Part shown: positions 54,649-63,480 of the stretch, piece after piece
How the letters are laid out: every line of letters starts with the position of its first letter
Position numbering within the stretch: position 1 is the first letter of the stretch
Source: Candidatus Scalindua sp. SCAELEC01
Lineage (GTDB): Bacteria > Planctomycetota > Brocadiia > Brocadiales > Scalinduaceae
Reading direction: 5' to 3'
Assembly: GCA_004282745.1 (NCBI GenBank)
Contig: SHMT01000022.1
Span: forward strand, 16,196-80,195
Length of the DNA: 64,000 nt
Position numbers and translations under genes: made by a program
Notes under the pieces: model-generated
The model's database searches: none
What the model saw: the letters and a program-made list of their open reading frames with translations, nothing else
What the model was told of the DNA's origin: nothing

Positions 54649-57135
54649 TTGAACAAGGCATATAAGAGTTTGATTATTGGGTTTCTTGTAATTTTTTTTG
54701 TAGAATCTTTTATTACGGGAACCATTATCGCAAACGAAACGACTAACACGGAAAAAGATAAAATAGACGCAAAGCACATAATTGAAACAGCCTGTACAAA
54801 ATGTCACAACATTAACAGAATTGTATATTCGCCGAATAGAGACGTACGTGATTGGGTCCAGATCATTGCGTTTGCCAATCGAAAAGAGCATTTTATTACG
54901 AAAGAAGAGATGCTCGCAGTAATTGAATGGCTTCAAGTCCATCGTAAAGAGCTGAAACCAACGTCTGTGGATATTAATGTGTTAACAGAGGGATTTGGTC
55001 CTGAGATGAAAGAGTTTCTCATTGAGAACAACTGTCTTCTCTGTCATACAGGAGAGAGGATTCAACAGAAAGCGGGTTTGTTGAGTGCAGAAGAGTGGCA
55101 AGGTATTATAACCCGTATGAAATTTAAAGGGTCTGGCATCCTTAAAAATACGGATACCGTTAAAGCAGCAGAATATTTATCAAACGTTCATATGCAAATA
55201 CCAGATGACATTACCGAGAGTGCGAAAGATACTCAAGATAGTCTTACACTAGATGAATTATTAGAAGAGGCTTTTTCTGCTGAGTTCAGTCCCAAACAGA
55301 TTGTTAATTCTTTGTGCAATAAATGTCATAACATTAATCGAATTGCCTACTCACCAAAAAGAGAAACAGATGATTGGCTTAAGTTATTGTCAAGCGATAC
55401 TCAAATGGACCAAAAAATTAAAAACACTCTGTCTCATGACGAAATAGTTGAAGTATGCAACTTCCTCTCTCATAGTAATCAAGAATTAGAGCCTGTACAA
55501 GTAGATACAAAAGAGTTAACAAAGAATCTAGATCCTGAAACAGGAAACTTGTTAATAAAGAATTATTGTTTTGACTGTCACACTGGAGATAGAATCATAA
55601 AAAAAATGAGCGAACTTGATTCGACAGAATGGGAACATGTTGTTGACCGTATGTACACAAGGGCCCCTGGGCTATTAAAGGATATTGATAAGCACGGCCT
55701 GGCAACACATTTGTTTGATCAGTACCTCCTGACAAAAATAGAAAAAGGCGCACGAAAAGGAAAAGGGATATTTAAAGGCTTATATTATAAATATTCTGGA
55801 TCTTTGGATCTTTGGGGTGAAATGAGAGACAACTACGATTTTAATGATAAAACAAGTACCGATACAAGCGCCGCAAGACGAAGACAAGGATTTTTTGAGG
55901 GTAAATCCATTGTGCGTGGAGAGCTGTTTGATCCTGATCGCTGGAAGTTAAACCTGGCTGTCGGTGGTCACGCTCTTCTTGATAGGGGAAACACCGTACT
56001 TAAAGATAATTTTTATAGAAGAGAAGATGATGATGAAGAGACCGATCTTGCACTTGAAGAGTCATGGCTTCAAGTTGCCGTAAACAAGAAGTTCGGCATA
56101 AACGTAAAGGCAGGCATTCAGGATTACAAATCTGATCTTATCGGCTCTATCTATCATGATACCGACCTGGGTGTGCGCGTTACCGGCTCATACAAGGGGG
56201 TTGATTGGAGTCTTTACGGTGCTAACAGAATAGAAAATGACCTGCTTTCTGATTTTAACCAAATAACAAGTTTTCGTGATCAGCAAGTTTATATTGCACA
56301 CATTCAATTTAATATCGGTAAAACAATAGTAAAACCGTCAATACACTTCAACAAAGACGAAGAGGGTGACCATAGGCGTGGACGTGCTGGCAGGGACGAA
56401 GACGTAGAAGCACTATATTTTGGTTTTACCACGTATGGACCAATAGGTCCGGTAAATTTGCTTACAGGGTTATATGGAGTATTTGGGAGCCAGGATAACG
56501 TCTCGTTAGTAGGGGCCATACCGTTGAGAGATCAAAATATACGGGCATTTGTTGCATATTTTGACGTTTCATATCCAATGATGAATGGAAAGATAACGCC
56601 TCATTTGGGAGCGTTTTATGCCTCCGGTGATAATGACCCCTTCGACAGTGAAGCAACAGGGTTCGATGCAATCTCCGACCATGTCGATGTTTGGGGGTCT
56701 AAAGGTTTTATGATAGATGATCGTATCTCCTTGGGAGCACTGGGTGGACGGACATTAATGAGGCATGATAGTCCTTACACGTCACTCAGAGACACCGATG
56801 CAAATTCTAACTTTGTAAATCCAGGTGCGGTGGCTCTCAATATAGGGTTAAATACAAAACCATGTGAAAAACTCTCTTTAGATACAAACTTTACCTATTT
56901 TTGGTGGAAAGAGACCGATTCCCTCGAGGCTATTATGGCGGCGTTAGGTATCCCGGATAATTTGGGTAGTACATTAGGTTTCGAGTTTAACATGGAGGCA
57001 AACTATTCATTTACCGATAAATTTAATATCAATGCATCGGGGACGATCTATAAAACTAACCAGGAAATTAGGAAAGTATACGGAGACAATGATTTGGCGA
57101 TCAACCTTACGGGGGGAATTCAGTACAATTTCTGA
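54649..57135 (+). CDS. Tetrahaem cytochrome c fused to an outer-membrane beta-barrel
   Basis: The TTG at 54649 is chosen because GGAGGAGG lies just before it and the paralogue at 57259 also starts TTG-AAC-AAG/AAA. A signal peptide is followed by two dihaem units: CTKCH (49-53), CLLCH (129-133), CNKCH (223-227) and CFDCH (307-311). From about residue 375 to 828 the protein is a beta-barrel of alginate-export/porin type (SLDLWGEMRDNYDFN, LGFEFNMEANYSFTD), ending in IQYNF with C-terminal Phe. Electron transfer across the outer membrane is a plausible role. Whether the haems fill or merely cap the barrel is not known. Confidence 0.83.
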   Translation: MNKAYKSLIIGFLVIFFVESFITGTIIANETTNTEKDKIDAKHIIETACTKCHNINRIVYSPNRDVRDWVQIIAFANRKEHFITKEEMLAVIEWLQVHRKELKPTSVDINVLTEGFGPEMKEFLIENNCLLCHTGERIQQKAGLLSAEEWQGIITRMKFKGSGILKNTDTVKAAEYLSNVHMQIPDDITESAKDTQDSLTLDELLEEAFSAEFSPKQIVNSLCNKCHNINRIAYSPKRETDDWLKLLSSDTQMDQKIKNTLSHDEIVEVCNFLSHSNQELEPVQVDTKELTKNLDPETGNLLIKNYCFDCHTGDRIIKKMSELDSTEWEHVVDRMYTRAPGLLKDIDKHGLATHLFDQYLLTKIEKGARKGKGIFKGLYYKYSGSLDLWGEMRDNYDFNDKTSTDTSAARRRQGFFEGKSIVRGELFDPDRWKLNLAVGGHALLDRGNTVLKDNFYRREDDDEETDLALEESWLQVAVNKKFGINVKAGIQDYKSDLIGSIYHDTDLGVRVTGSYKGVDWSLYGANRIENDLLSDFNQITSFRDQQVYIAHIQFNIGKTIVKPSIHFNKDEEGDHRRGRAGRDEDVEALYFGFTTYGPIGPVNLLTGLYGVFGSQDNVSLVGAIPLRDQNIRAFVAYFDVSYPMMNGKITPHLGAFYASGDNDPFDSEATGFDAISDHVDVWGSKGFMIDDRISLGALGGRTLMRHDSPYTSLRDTDANSNFVNPGAVALNIGLNTKPCEKLSLDTNFTYFWWKETDSLEAIMAALGIPDNLGSTLGFEFNMEANYSFTDKFNINASGTIYKTNQEIRKVYGDNDLAINLTGGIQYNF

Positions 57136-57258
57136 GTTTAAAACATCTCACCCCGATCAGGGTAAAAATCTGTTTCCATTGTAAGAAATCCAGAAATGAT
57201 AACGGTGAAATTAACGGTGAAATTATTGTAATAACATTTAAATAAGCTGGAGATACCA

Positions 57259-57870
57259 TTGAACAAAATAAAGAATAGTTGGATAATTGGGTTATTGGTA
57301 ATTTTTTTTATGGGAGTTGCTATCAGTGGAACTGCTAAAGCAGCTGAAAAGACAAACAGAGAAAATGATACATTAGACGCAAAACAGATAATTGAAAGGG
57401 TCTGTACTAAATGTCACAACATCAACAGAATTGTTTTTTCACCAGACAGAAACATACGCGAATGGGTCCAGATCATTGCGTTTGCCAATCGAAAAGAACA
57501 TTTTATTACGAAAGAAGAGATGGCAGCAGTAATTAAATGGCTTCAAGTCCATCTTCATGAGTTGAAACCGGCATCGGTAGATTTAGAGGCGCTCACAAAA
57601 GGATTTGATCCCGCAACAAAAGAGTTTCTTATTAATAACAACTGTCTTATCTGCCATACTGGAGAGAAGATTCAACAGAAAGCAGGTCTATTGAGTGTAG
57701 AAGAGTGGCAAGATATTCTATCCCGTATGAAATTAAAGGGACCTGCCCTCCTTAACGACACAGATACTGACAAAGCAGCAGAGTATTTAGCTAATTTTCA
57801 TATGCAAACACCTGAAGAGATCGCAGAGAGTGTGAAAGGCGTTATCGATAGGCTTGAGACAGATAAGTGA
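57259..57870 (+). CDS. Dihaem c-type cytochrome, paralogue of the fusion's N-terminal unit
   Basis: It starts TTG after GGAG. A signal peptide (NSWIIGLLVIFFMGVAISG) precedes 170 residues with CTKCH and CLICH. The region QIIAFANRKEHFITKEEM is identical in the fusion protein, so this is a recent duplication of its first half. It is 123 bp downstream of the fusion gene in the same direction. It may act as the soluble partner that delivers or collects electrons. Confidence 0.85.
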   Translation: MNKIKNSWIIGLLVIFFMGVAISGTAKAAEKTNRENDTLDAKQIIERVCTKCHNINRIVFSPDRNIREWVQIIAFANRKEHFITKEEMAAVIKWLQVHLHELKPASVDLEALTKGFDPATKEFLINNNCLICHTGEKIQQKAGLLSVEEWQDILSRMKLKGPALLNDTDTDKAAEYLANFHMQTPEEIAESVKGVIDRLETDK

Positions 57871-57919
57871 TTAAGGGCCTAGGAAAGAATAGCTTGTTGT
57901 TCTTTTCTGGGCCAATAGG
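57871..57919. repeat. Palindromic repeat (family C) at the dihaem gene end
   Basis: TTAAGGGCCTAGGAAAGAAT faces TTCTTTTCTGGGCC around AGCTTGTTG. It begins at the stop codon and could terminate transcription. Confidence 0.6.
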
Positions 57920-57963
57920 TTTCACTCACAGACGTCACCTCCTCGCTTAATCCATCATATCGA

Positions 57964-59196
57964 TTATTCTGTGATTTTAGAATCTTTTGATCTTATGTCA
58001 AAAATTGTCATAGCCCCGTGTGGATAAACCCCGGCACTCACCATACCTTTCATGTTGTGATCATGGGCAATGCTTATGCCTGGTCCAATATTACAGGAGA
58101 GACAGAGTCTCTTAGAAGTGGCATCTGGAATTTTGTAGAGAATATCATATCTCTCTCCGGATCCAATGCGTAGGGAGTCATGTTCGAAAGGGGATTTTAA
58201 CTTCCTTCCATCCTTGCCAATGGTTAATCCATGGTGCCCGTGTGGATGCCATATATAGATATGGTCGTATCCTATTGCCATTAATCTGATCAAAATAGTC
58301 TCGCCATCGTAAGCAACGATTCTTGAGCCAGGGTCATTCACGGTAGCGAGAGGGTTCTTTAGGTTTTCAGTAAATATCCTGCCGTTGATCATAAAATAAT
58401 CAGACTCCCAATCTAATCCCCGTCTAATATGGCCAAGGGTTCTCAACATTTCCATGTATTCACTATCTATTTCACTAAAAAATATGGTGTATTCTCTGTC
58501 AAATTTATAACCGTAAATCCGCTTAGGCTTTTTTTCGATAATTAAGGGGAAATACATACCCGCCATTATATGGTTCGTTGAATCAACATGACAATGCCCC
58601 ATATACGAGCCTTCTATGTCGTCAGGTATTGTTAGTAAGTATCTAAAAACCTCACCTGGAAATACTGCAGGATAAGGCAACTTTGGAACACCGTCGACAT
58701 ATGGGATTAAATCAAGGCCATGAAAGTGAATAGTGTGCGAAACATGGTTCACACCAGAGTGTTCCTCCGTTTCATACCATCCGGCATTATGGAGAACGAT
58801 AACGTAGTTTTTGCCTGATCTTAGACGTATTTCATCTCCCGGCACTTTTAGTGGTAATAATTTAGAATCTCGCTCTTCTTTTGTTTTGATCTCTCCAACA
58901 TCAGCAAAACCCTTTGCATGGGTAAAACCCCAAATATAAATCGACTTTCCATCAGCCATTCTCTGATAACCATCAATCGCATAAAGATGAAACTCTTTTT
59001 CTATTCTTCCCTTGTTTCGTAATTCATTAAATTCACTCTCCATGATAGCATTTCCAGGAATTGTTTTTTCAGCAGCATTAACTGCCATGATGAATATGAA
59101 AGTAATGAGGAATGTAAAATAATAGAATAACTTAGAAAGTTTTATGAAACTGTGTATAGTACTGTTTCCAGACAAATATGCTTTGTTGGCGGTCAT
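57964..59196 (-). CDS. Exported multicopper oxidase-like protein (two-domain type)
   Basis: AGGAGCAATGTT precedes the ATG. An N-terminal hydrophobic signal (YYFTFLITFIFIMAVNA) indicates export. Copper-ligand motifs are HTIHFHGLD, GSYMGHCHVDSTNH, YIWHPHGHHGL and the C-terminal AHDHNMKGM. The last of these fits the three-copper cluster and T1 site of cupredoxin oxidases, though the usual HCHxxxHxxxGM order is altered. Substrate and whether the T1 site is complete cannot be settled by eye. It is convergent with the haem genes. Confidence 0.8.
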   Translation of the reverse strand: MTANKAYLSGNSTIHSFIKLSKLFYYFTFLITFIFIMAVNAAEKTIPGNAIMESEFNELRNKGRIEKEFHLYAIDGYQRMADGKSIYIWGFTHAKGFADVGEIKTKEERDSKLLPLKVPGDEIRLRSGKNYVIVLHNAGWYETEEHSGVNHVSHTIHFHGLDLIPYVDGVPKLPYPAVFPGEVFRYLLTIPDDIEGSYMGHCHVDSTNHIMAGMYFPLIIEKKPKRIYGYKFDREYTIFFSEIDSEYMEMLRTLGHIRRGLDWESDYFMINGRIFTENLKNPLATVNDPGSRIVAYDGETILIRLMAIGYDHIYIWHPHGHHGLTIGKDGRKLKSPFEHDSLRIGSGERYDILYKIPDATSKRLCLSCNIGPGISIAHDHNMKGMVSAGVYPHGAMTIFDIRSKDSKITE

Positions 59197-59532
59197 AACA
59201 TTGCTCCTTCAAATCAAAAAGAGAGTCTATAATGGTTTCTCGGGAATTCCTAAGCGTAATAATTTGGCGATTAACGCTTATTCTGAAGCAGTTAAAATGG
59301 AAAGTGCTAGAAATTTGCAATGCGCAGTAGAGATGTAAATCATATCAAAGCAAAAGCCAAATGTCAAAGAATAAGGCGTACACCAAACTAATAAAGTCTT
59401 GATAAAACAGGCATGAGACAATAAACTTTATAATCCATTCAGGTCCAACTCCGTCCACCTGAATGCCGTTGTCATTTGGGCAGGTACAATAATTTGTAAA
59501 ATTGAAATCGTTTAGTTTGGGCAAGAATAACA

Positions 59533-59566
59533 GTTCATTGAAACGATAATAATAATTTCAATGAAC
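59533..59566. promoter_or_regulatory. Inverted repeat upstream of the SSS transporter
   Basis: GTTCATTGAAA and TTTCAATGAAC are perfect 11-bp complements separated by 12 bp, 60 bp before the transporter start. This could be an operator or a leader hairpin. The rest of the 59197-59625 interval shows nothing I can name. Confidence 0.5.
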
Positions 59567-59625
59567 TTTGAAGGTCCTTTAATAAATAACCCTCTATTTT
59601 TTCACGCTTCGATTTAAGATAGATT

Positions 59626-61128
59626 ATGGTCTCAAATACACCACTTCTCGGAACTGGCGGGATCATTTTTATGTCCCTCTATTTTCTCTCCCTGATTGTT
59701 ATTGGTCTTCTTGGTCGTGCAGCAAGGAAGGATGACTCAATGTCAGACTTCTACCTTGCCGGACGTAGAATGAGCTTATTCATCCTGTTTCTCACCCTCT
59801 ATGCAACCCAATACAGCGGAGTTACCATGATCGGGTATGCAGGAAAGGCGTACCGGGACGGTTATCGGTTTCTGGTAAGTGTCTCCTTTATGATGGCCGT
59901 AATTGGTGCTTATCTGCTCTATGCCCCAAAACTCTATCGACTCTCTCGAAAGAAAAAGTTTATAACAACGGGCGATTATTTCACTCACCGTTATGACAAC
60001 GCTCCATTGAAATTGATAACAAGTCTAATCTTTATTTTTGCCTTGGGATCATACATCCTGACAAACCTTAAGGCTGTGGGATATATTGTTGAATCTTCTA
60101 CCGGAGGTGTTATCCCCTTCTCTTGGGGAGTTATTGCTATGTCCCTCATTATGGTTATCTATGAAACATTGGGAGGAATGCGTAGTGTTGCCTGGACTGA
60201 TGCCATACAGGGGGTACTATTGCTACTTGGGTGTATTTTTATTTTTACCGTTGTCGAGTATCAGTATGGCGGTTTATGGTTGGTCTCTACAAAGATAAAG
60301 GAGATGCATCCAGAATTTTGGAAGCCTCCTGATCTTGAACAGAAGAGATTGTGGTTGAGTACTCTAATGATCGTTTTCTGTGGAATACCCCTCTATCCGC
60401 ATGCAATACAGAGAATCTATTCGGCCAAAGATGAAAAAACTCTTGCAAGGTCATTTATCATTATGGTCTTTATGCCTCTATTTACGACCTTATTTATGGT
60501 AATTATCGGTATTGTTGGTGCTGCACAGTTCCCAGGACTTGACAGGGGAGAGAGTGAGAGAGTGGTACTTATCCTTCTTTCAGATATCTCAAATCATATC
60601 GCGGGTATTGGAATGCTGCTCGTTCTGTTTCTCTGCGCCGCTGTCGCCGCCATCATGTCTACGGTTGACTCTGCACTGTTATCTATTTCCTCATTTTTTA
60701 CACAAGACATATACCGGCCAATTCGCCCCAACTCACACCAAGCACAATTGACCAGAATGGGAAAGATTGTCTCCTGGTTGGTTATGGGGTTAATGACCTA
60801 CCTTGCCATGGTCCTACCGCAAACCATATGGCGTCTAGTAGAGATAAAGCTTGATCTCTTAAGCCAAGCTGCTCCGGCACTCTTCCTCGGTCTGCATTGT
60901 AAAAAATTGAAAAGCGGTGCCGTACTTGCCGGATTAGTAGCAGGTATCTGTATAACCGTGCTCATCATGACTGCTCACCTGATTGGTAATATATTCCCCG
61001 CAAAACCGTGGGGGTTTCATGCTGGTGTTTGGGGTCTTTTTGTAAATTTTACAACAATTGGTGCTGTAACAATTTTTCAGAGAAAAGAGAAAGTGGATAC
61101 AAGTCTTACTTTTAGAATCCTTCTATAA
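59626..61128 (+). CDS. Sodium:solute symporter family transporter
   Basis: About twelve or thirteen transmembrane helices over 500 residues. DFYLAGRRMSLF and LFLTLYATQYSGVTMIGYAG match the LeuT-fold SSS family, and YETLGGMRSVAWTDAIQG is the helix-5/6 signature. Substrates of the family include pantothenate, proline and organic acids; no specific one is visible here. A small DUF3311 protein follows, a common partner. Confidence 0.9.
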   Translation: MVSNTPLLGTGGIIFMSLYFLSLIVIGLLGRAARKDDSMSDFYLAGRRMSLFILFLTLYATQYSGVTMIGYAGKAYRDGYRFLVSVSFMMAVIGAYLLYAPKLYRLSRKKKFITTGDYFTHRYDNAPLKLITSLIFIFALGSYILTNLKAVGYIVESSTGGVIPFSWGVIAMSLIMVIYETLGGMRSVAWTDAIQGVLLLLGCIFIFTVVEYQYGGLWLVSTKIKEMHPEFWKPPDLEQKRLWLSTLMIVFCGIPLYPHAIQRIYSAKDEKTLARSFIIMVFMPLFTTLFMVIIGIVGAAQFPGLDRGESERVVLILLSDISNHIAGIGMLLVLFLCAAVAAIMSTVDSALLSISSFFTQDIYRPIRPNSHQAQLTRMGKIVSWLVMGLMTYLAMVLPQTIWRLVEIKLDLLSQAAPALFLGLHCKKLKSGAVLAGLVAGICITVLIMTAHLIGNIFPAKPWGFHAGVWGLFVNFTTIGAVTIFQRKEKVDTSLTFRILL

Positions 61129-61137
61129 TAGGATCTT

Positions 61138-61215
61138 ATACTTATCTCGTAAAGATTTTCGGGCCTGTCTGTGCGTCGCACGCCCGCCCGGCCTGTCAGC
61201 CGTTAGGACGGGTAA
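61138..61215 (+). mobile_element. Decayed family B repeat
   Basis: TTATACTTATCTCGTAAAGA followed by TTTTCGGGCC resembles the family B left end with several changes. The right end is not recognisable. Confidence 0.4.
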
Positions 61216-61276
61216 AACTGAAATTTCTGTTTCATATTTGTAAAACATTTCCGATCATAGATTTAAGGGAACACGA

Positions 61277-61561
61277 TTGAGTGAACAGAAGCCTGTTGAA
61301 CGTTTCTACACTTTGATTGGAATTAGGATTATAAAAACTGAGAAACCGATGAACAGGTTAACATTATATATATTATCCATTGTGTCTCTTCTGGCTACGG
61401 TTCCATGGTTTTTCTTTGAAACTACGGAGACTCAGTTACTTGGATTACCATGCTGGGCTTTTTATAGTATTTGCATGACCATGGTATATGCTATGGTCAT
61501 CGCCCTGATCTTTTATCGGTATTGGACTCTCCTCGCTGGTAGTGAGGATGAAGAGCAATGA
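61277..61561 (+). CDS. Small membrane protein, DUF3311-like
   Basis: Two transmembrane helices (LYILSIVSLLATVPWFFF and FYSICMTMVYAMVIALIFY) with LLGLPCWAFYSIC between match the DUF3311 pattern, which usually accompanies SSS symporters and may be an accessory subunit. The TTG at 61277 lies behind GGGAAC; ATG 61349 is an alternative start. Confidence 0.75.
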   Translation: MSEQKPVERFYTLIGIRIIKTEKPMNRLTLYILSIVSLLATVPWFFFETTETQLLGLPCWAFYSICMTMVYAMVIALIFYRYWTLLAGSEDEEQ

Positions 61562-61614
61562 ATTACGACCAGTGATAGTGTACAATTTAGTATCACTCTA
61601 TCTGAAAGAGCAAA

Positions 61615-62868
61615 ATGAACTTCTATCAAATCCCCACTGAAGATCTTAAGGCAAACACAATACTCAACTTTAACATCTACCTTAAGCAACAAAACGGTTT
61701 TGTCTTGTTTCGTGAAAAATCACTCTCCTTTTCTGAAGAGATACTCTATAGGCTAATAGAGAACAGGATAAAGATTATTTTCGTTTCAAACGAAGATTTA
61801 GAAGAGGTAAAAAAGTATTACTCGTCACTTGAAGAGGGAAGACCTTCTGTAATGACAAATGACGGGTTTGCCGGTCCGGTTTTTGACAAATCGGAAAATG
61901 TAGAAAAATACTATAAGACCTTTTTTGCCCATTATCCTATTGAAAGAGAAACACTCATACCTGGATCATCCGTTAACTTCAATGTTTATAAAAAATATGA
62001 TATCGAATTGGAACATTATATTGGCCCTGATACGTACGAAATTCCAGGAGGTACCGTACCGGATGATGTACGAGAAACAACTCATCCTCTTGCAATCCTC
62101 AAAGGGGATATACCTCTCTATAAAGAGTACTTGCAGCAAGTTACTCAAGAGATGTCACATCAAGGTAGTATTTCACAAGAATTGCGCTTCAGCTTACTTC
62201 GGGAAAATGCAAAACTGATAGCTAAAGAGATTCTTGAATATCCAAGAGAAAGTGAAAACATAGAAAAATCGCATGCAATTGTAGAAAAATTAGTTGAGAG
62301 TGTCATTAATAATGTAAACAGCTTTTACCATCTCACAAATATCATATCAAAAGATTATTATACATACATCCATTCGCTCAATGTTTGTACGCTGAGCATT
62401 GGATTGGGAGCATCACTTAACCAAATTAGCGAACCAGGCCTGATTGAACTTGGATTGGGAGCAATGCTTCATGATATAGGTAAAAGCTTGATAAATCCAC
62501 GCATAATTAATAAACCCGGCAGATTAACAAAAGATGAATTTGACGTTGTACAAAGACATGTTGTTGAAGGCAAAAAACTTTTGGGAGACATCACAACTCA
62601 AATGCCAGAAAATGTATTTAAGGTGATTCTTCAACATCATGAAAAATTAACGGGAGGTGGTTATCCATACCGATTGCGAGGTGATGACATTCATCTTTTC
62701 GGACGCATTGTAGCAATTGTTGACCTGTATGATGCCATCACCATAGAACGGCCATATAGGAAAGCCAACAGCCCTTTTGAGGTCTTACAGCTCATGTCCA
62801 ACAGTAACGGAGAGTATGATAATGAGTTACTCAAACAGTTTGTACTACTTTTAGGAAGCCAAGTATAA
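61615..62868 (+). CDS. HD-GYP domain protein (cyclic-di-GMP phosphodiesterase)
   Basis: The HD-GYP domain occupies residues 230-405: HSLNVCTLS, HDIGKSLI, HHEKLTGGGYP (HHExxxGxGYP) and DLYDAI. The N-terminal 200 residues lack a known sensor domain but begin like the PilZ-less DUF3391 group. The catalytic set is intact, so hydrolysis of cyclic-di-GMP is expected. It lies next to a receiver on the opposite strand, a likely two-component context. Confidence 0.9.
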   Translation: MNFYQIPTEDLKANTILNFNIYLKQQNGFVLFREKSLSFSEEILYRLIENRIKIIFVSNEDLEEVKKYYSSLEEGRPSVMTNDGFAGPVFDKSENVEKYYKTFFAHYPIERETLIPGSSVNFNVYKKYDIELEHYIGPDTYEIPGGTVPDDVRETTHPLAILKGDIPLYKEYLQQVTQEMSHQGSISQELRFSLLRENAKLIAKEILEYPRESENIEKSHAIVEKLVESVINNVNSFYHLTNIISKDYYTYIHSLNVCTLSIGLGASLNQISEPGLIELGLGAMLHDIGKSLINPRIINKPGRLTKDEFDVVQRHVVEGKKLLGDITTQMPENVFKVILQHHEKLTGGGYPYRLRGDDIHLFGRIVAIVDLYDAITIERPYRKANSPFEVLQLMSNSNGEYDNELLKQFVLLLGSQV

Positions 62869-62944
62869 TCTTCATGGGAATACACAAATAAGAACCACTG
62901 ATCAAAGGTATAATTGGAGCAAATCAAAATATTTAACGAATAAA

Positions 62945-63310
62945 TCAGCCAATTTTTCTGTTAATCTCGTCAATTAATTTTTCGTTGACTTCCATCTTGT
63001 TGAGAAAGGTAAGATTTTTGTCTAAACCTTTTAGGATTTCATTAGCCCTTCTGGGGTAACCACTCGCTATAATAACAGGAATATCAGCATATTCAGGCAA
63101 ATTTTTGATAAGTCTGAAAAAAGTATCACCGGTAATCTGATCCAGGAGCATATCAAGAATAATCAGATCTGGTTTTACCTCTTCCAATCTCCTCATTGCC
63201 TCACGAACATCAAAGATCGAGGTGATTTCGTAATCAGTGTCCTTTAACAGACTCACATAAAGATCGTGGAAAAATTTATCATCTTCAACAATCATAATTT
63301 TCTTTCTCAA
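62945..63310 (-). CDS. Stand-alone response regulator receiver domain
   Basis: 121 residues with acidic pocket VEDD, phospho-acceptor Asp in DLIILDML, Ser/Thr position IIASG and a Lys equivalent in FLNKMEV. No output domain. It is convergent with the HD-GYP gene, 76 bp apart, and may control it. Confidence 0.88.
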   Translation of the reverse strand: MRKKIMIVEDDKFFHDLYVSLLKDTDYEITSIFDVREAMRRLEEVKPDLIILDMLLDQITGDTFFRLIKNLPEYADIPVIIASGYPRRANEILKGLDKNLTFLNKMEVNEKLIDEINRKIG

Positions 63311-63357
63311 TTATATTTTTCCCTTATTTAGACGCTTGCCGGAGCAAACATATCACA

Positions 63358-63406
63358 AGTAAACTCCGGCCCGGAAATTCCTAAAACCATTTTGCAATGG
63401 GTATAC
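63358..63406 (-). repeat. Family B-related end fragment
   Basis: AAACTCCGGCCCGGAAATTC then CCTAAAACCATTTTGCAATG matches, inverted, the left end of the element at 42875. Confidence 0.65.
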
Positions 63407-63430
63407 TTCCGCTAATTTATCAGATATGTC

Positions 63431-63480
63431 AATATGACAAAATATGACAAAGTATGACAGAATATGACACGTTATGACAA
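63431..63480. repeat. Five tandem 10-bp repeats, RTATGACAN
   Basis: The units are AATATGACAA, AATATGACAA, AGTATGACAG, AATATGACAC and GTTATGACAA. TATGACA is kept in all five and the period is exactly 10 bp, one helix turn. Upstream of the receiver gene on the minus strand. Confidence 0.75.

Noticed and set aside
63431..63480. CRISPR array
   Set aside because: Units are only 10 bp and directly adjacent, with no spacers and no cas genes.
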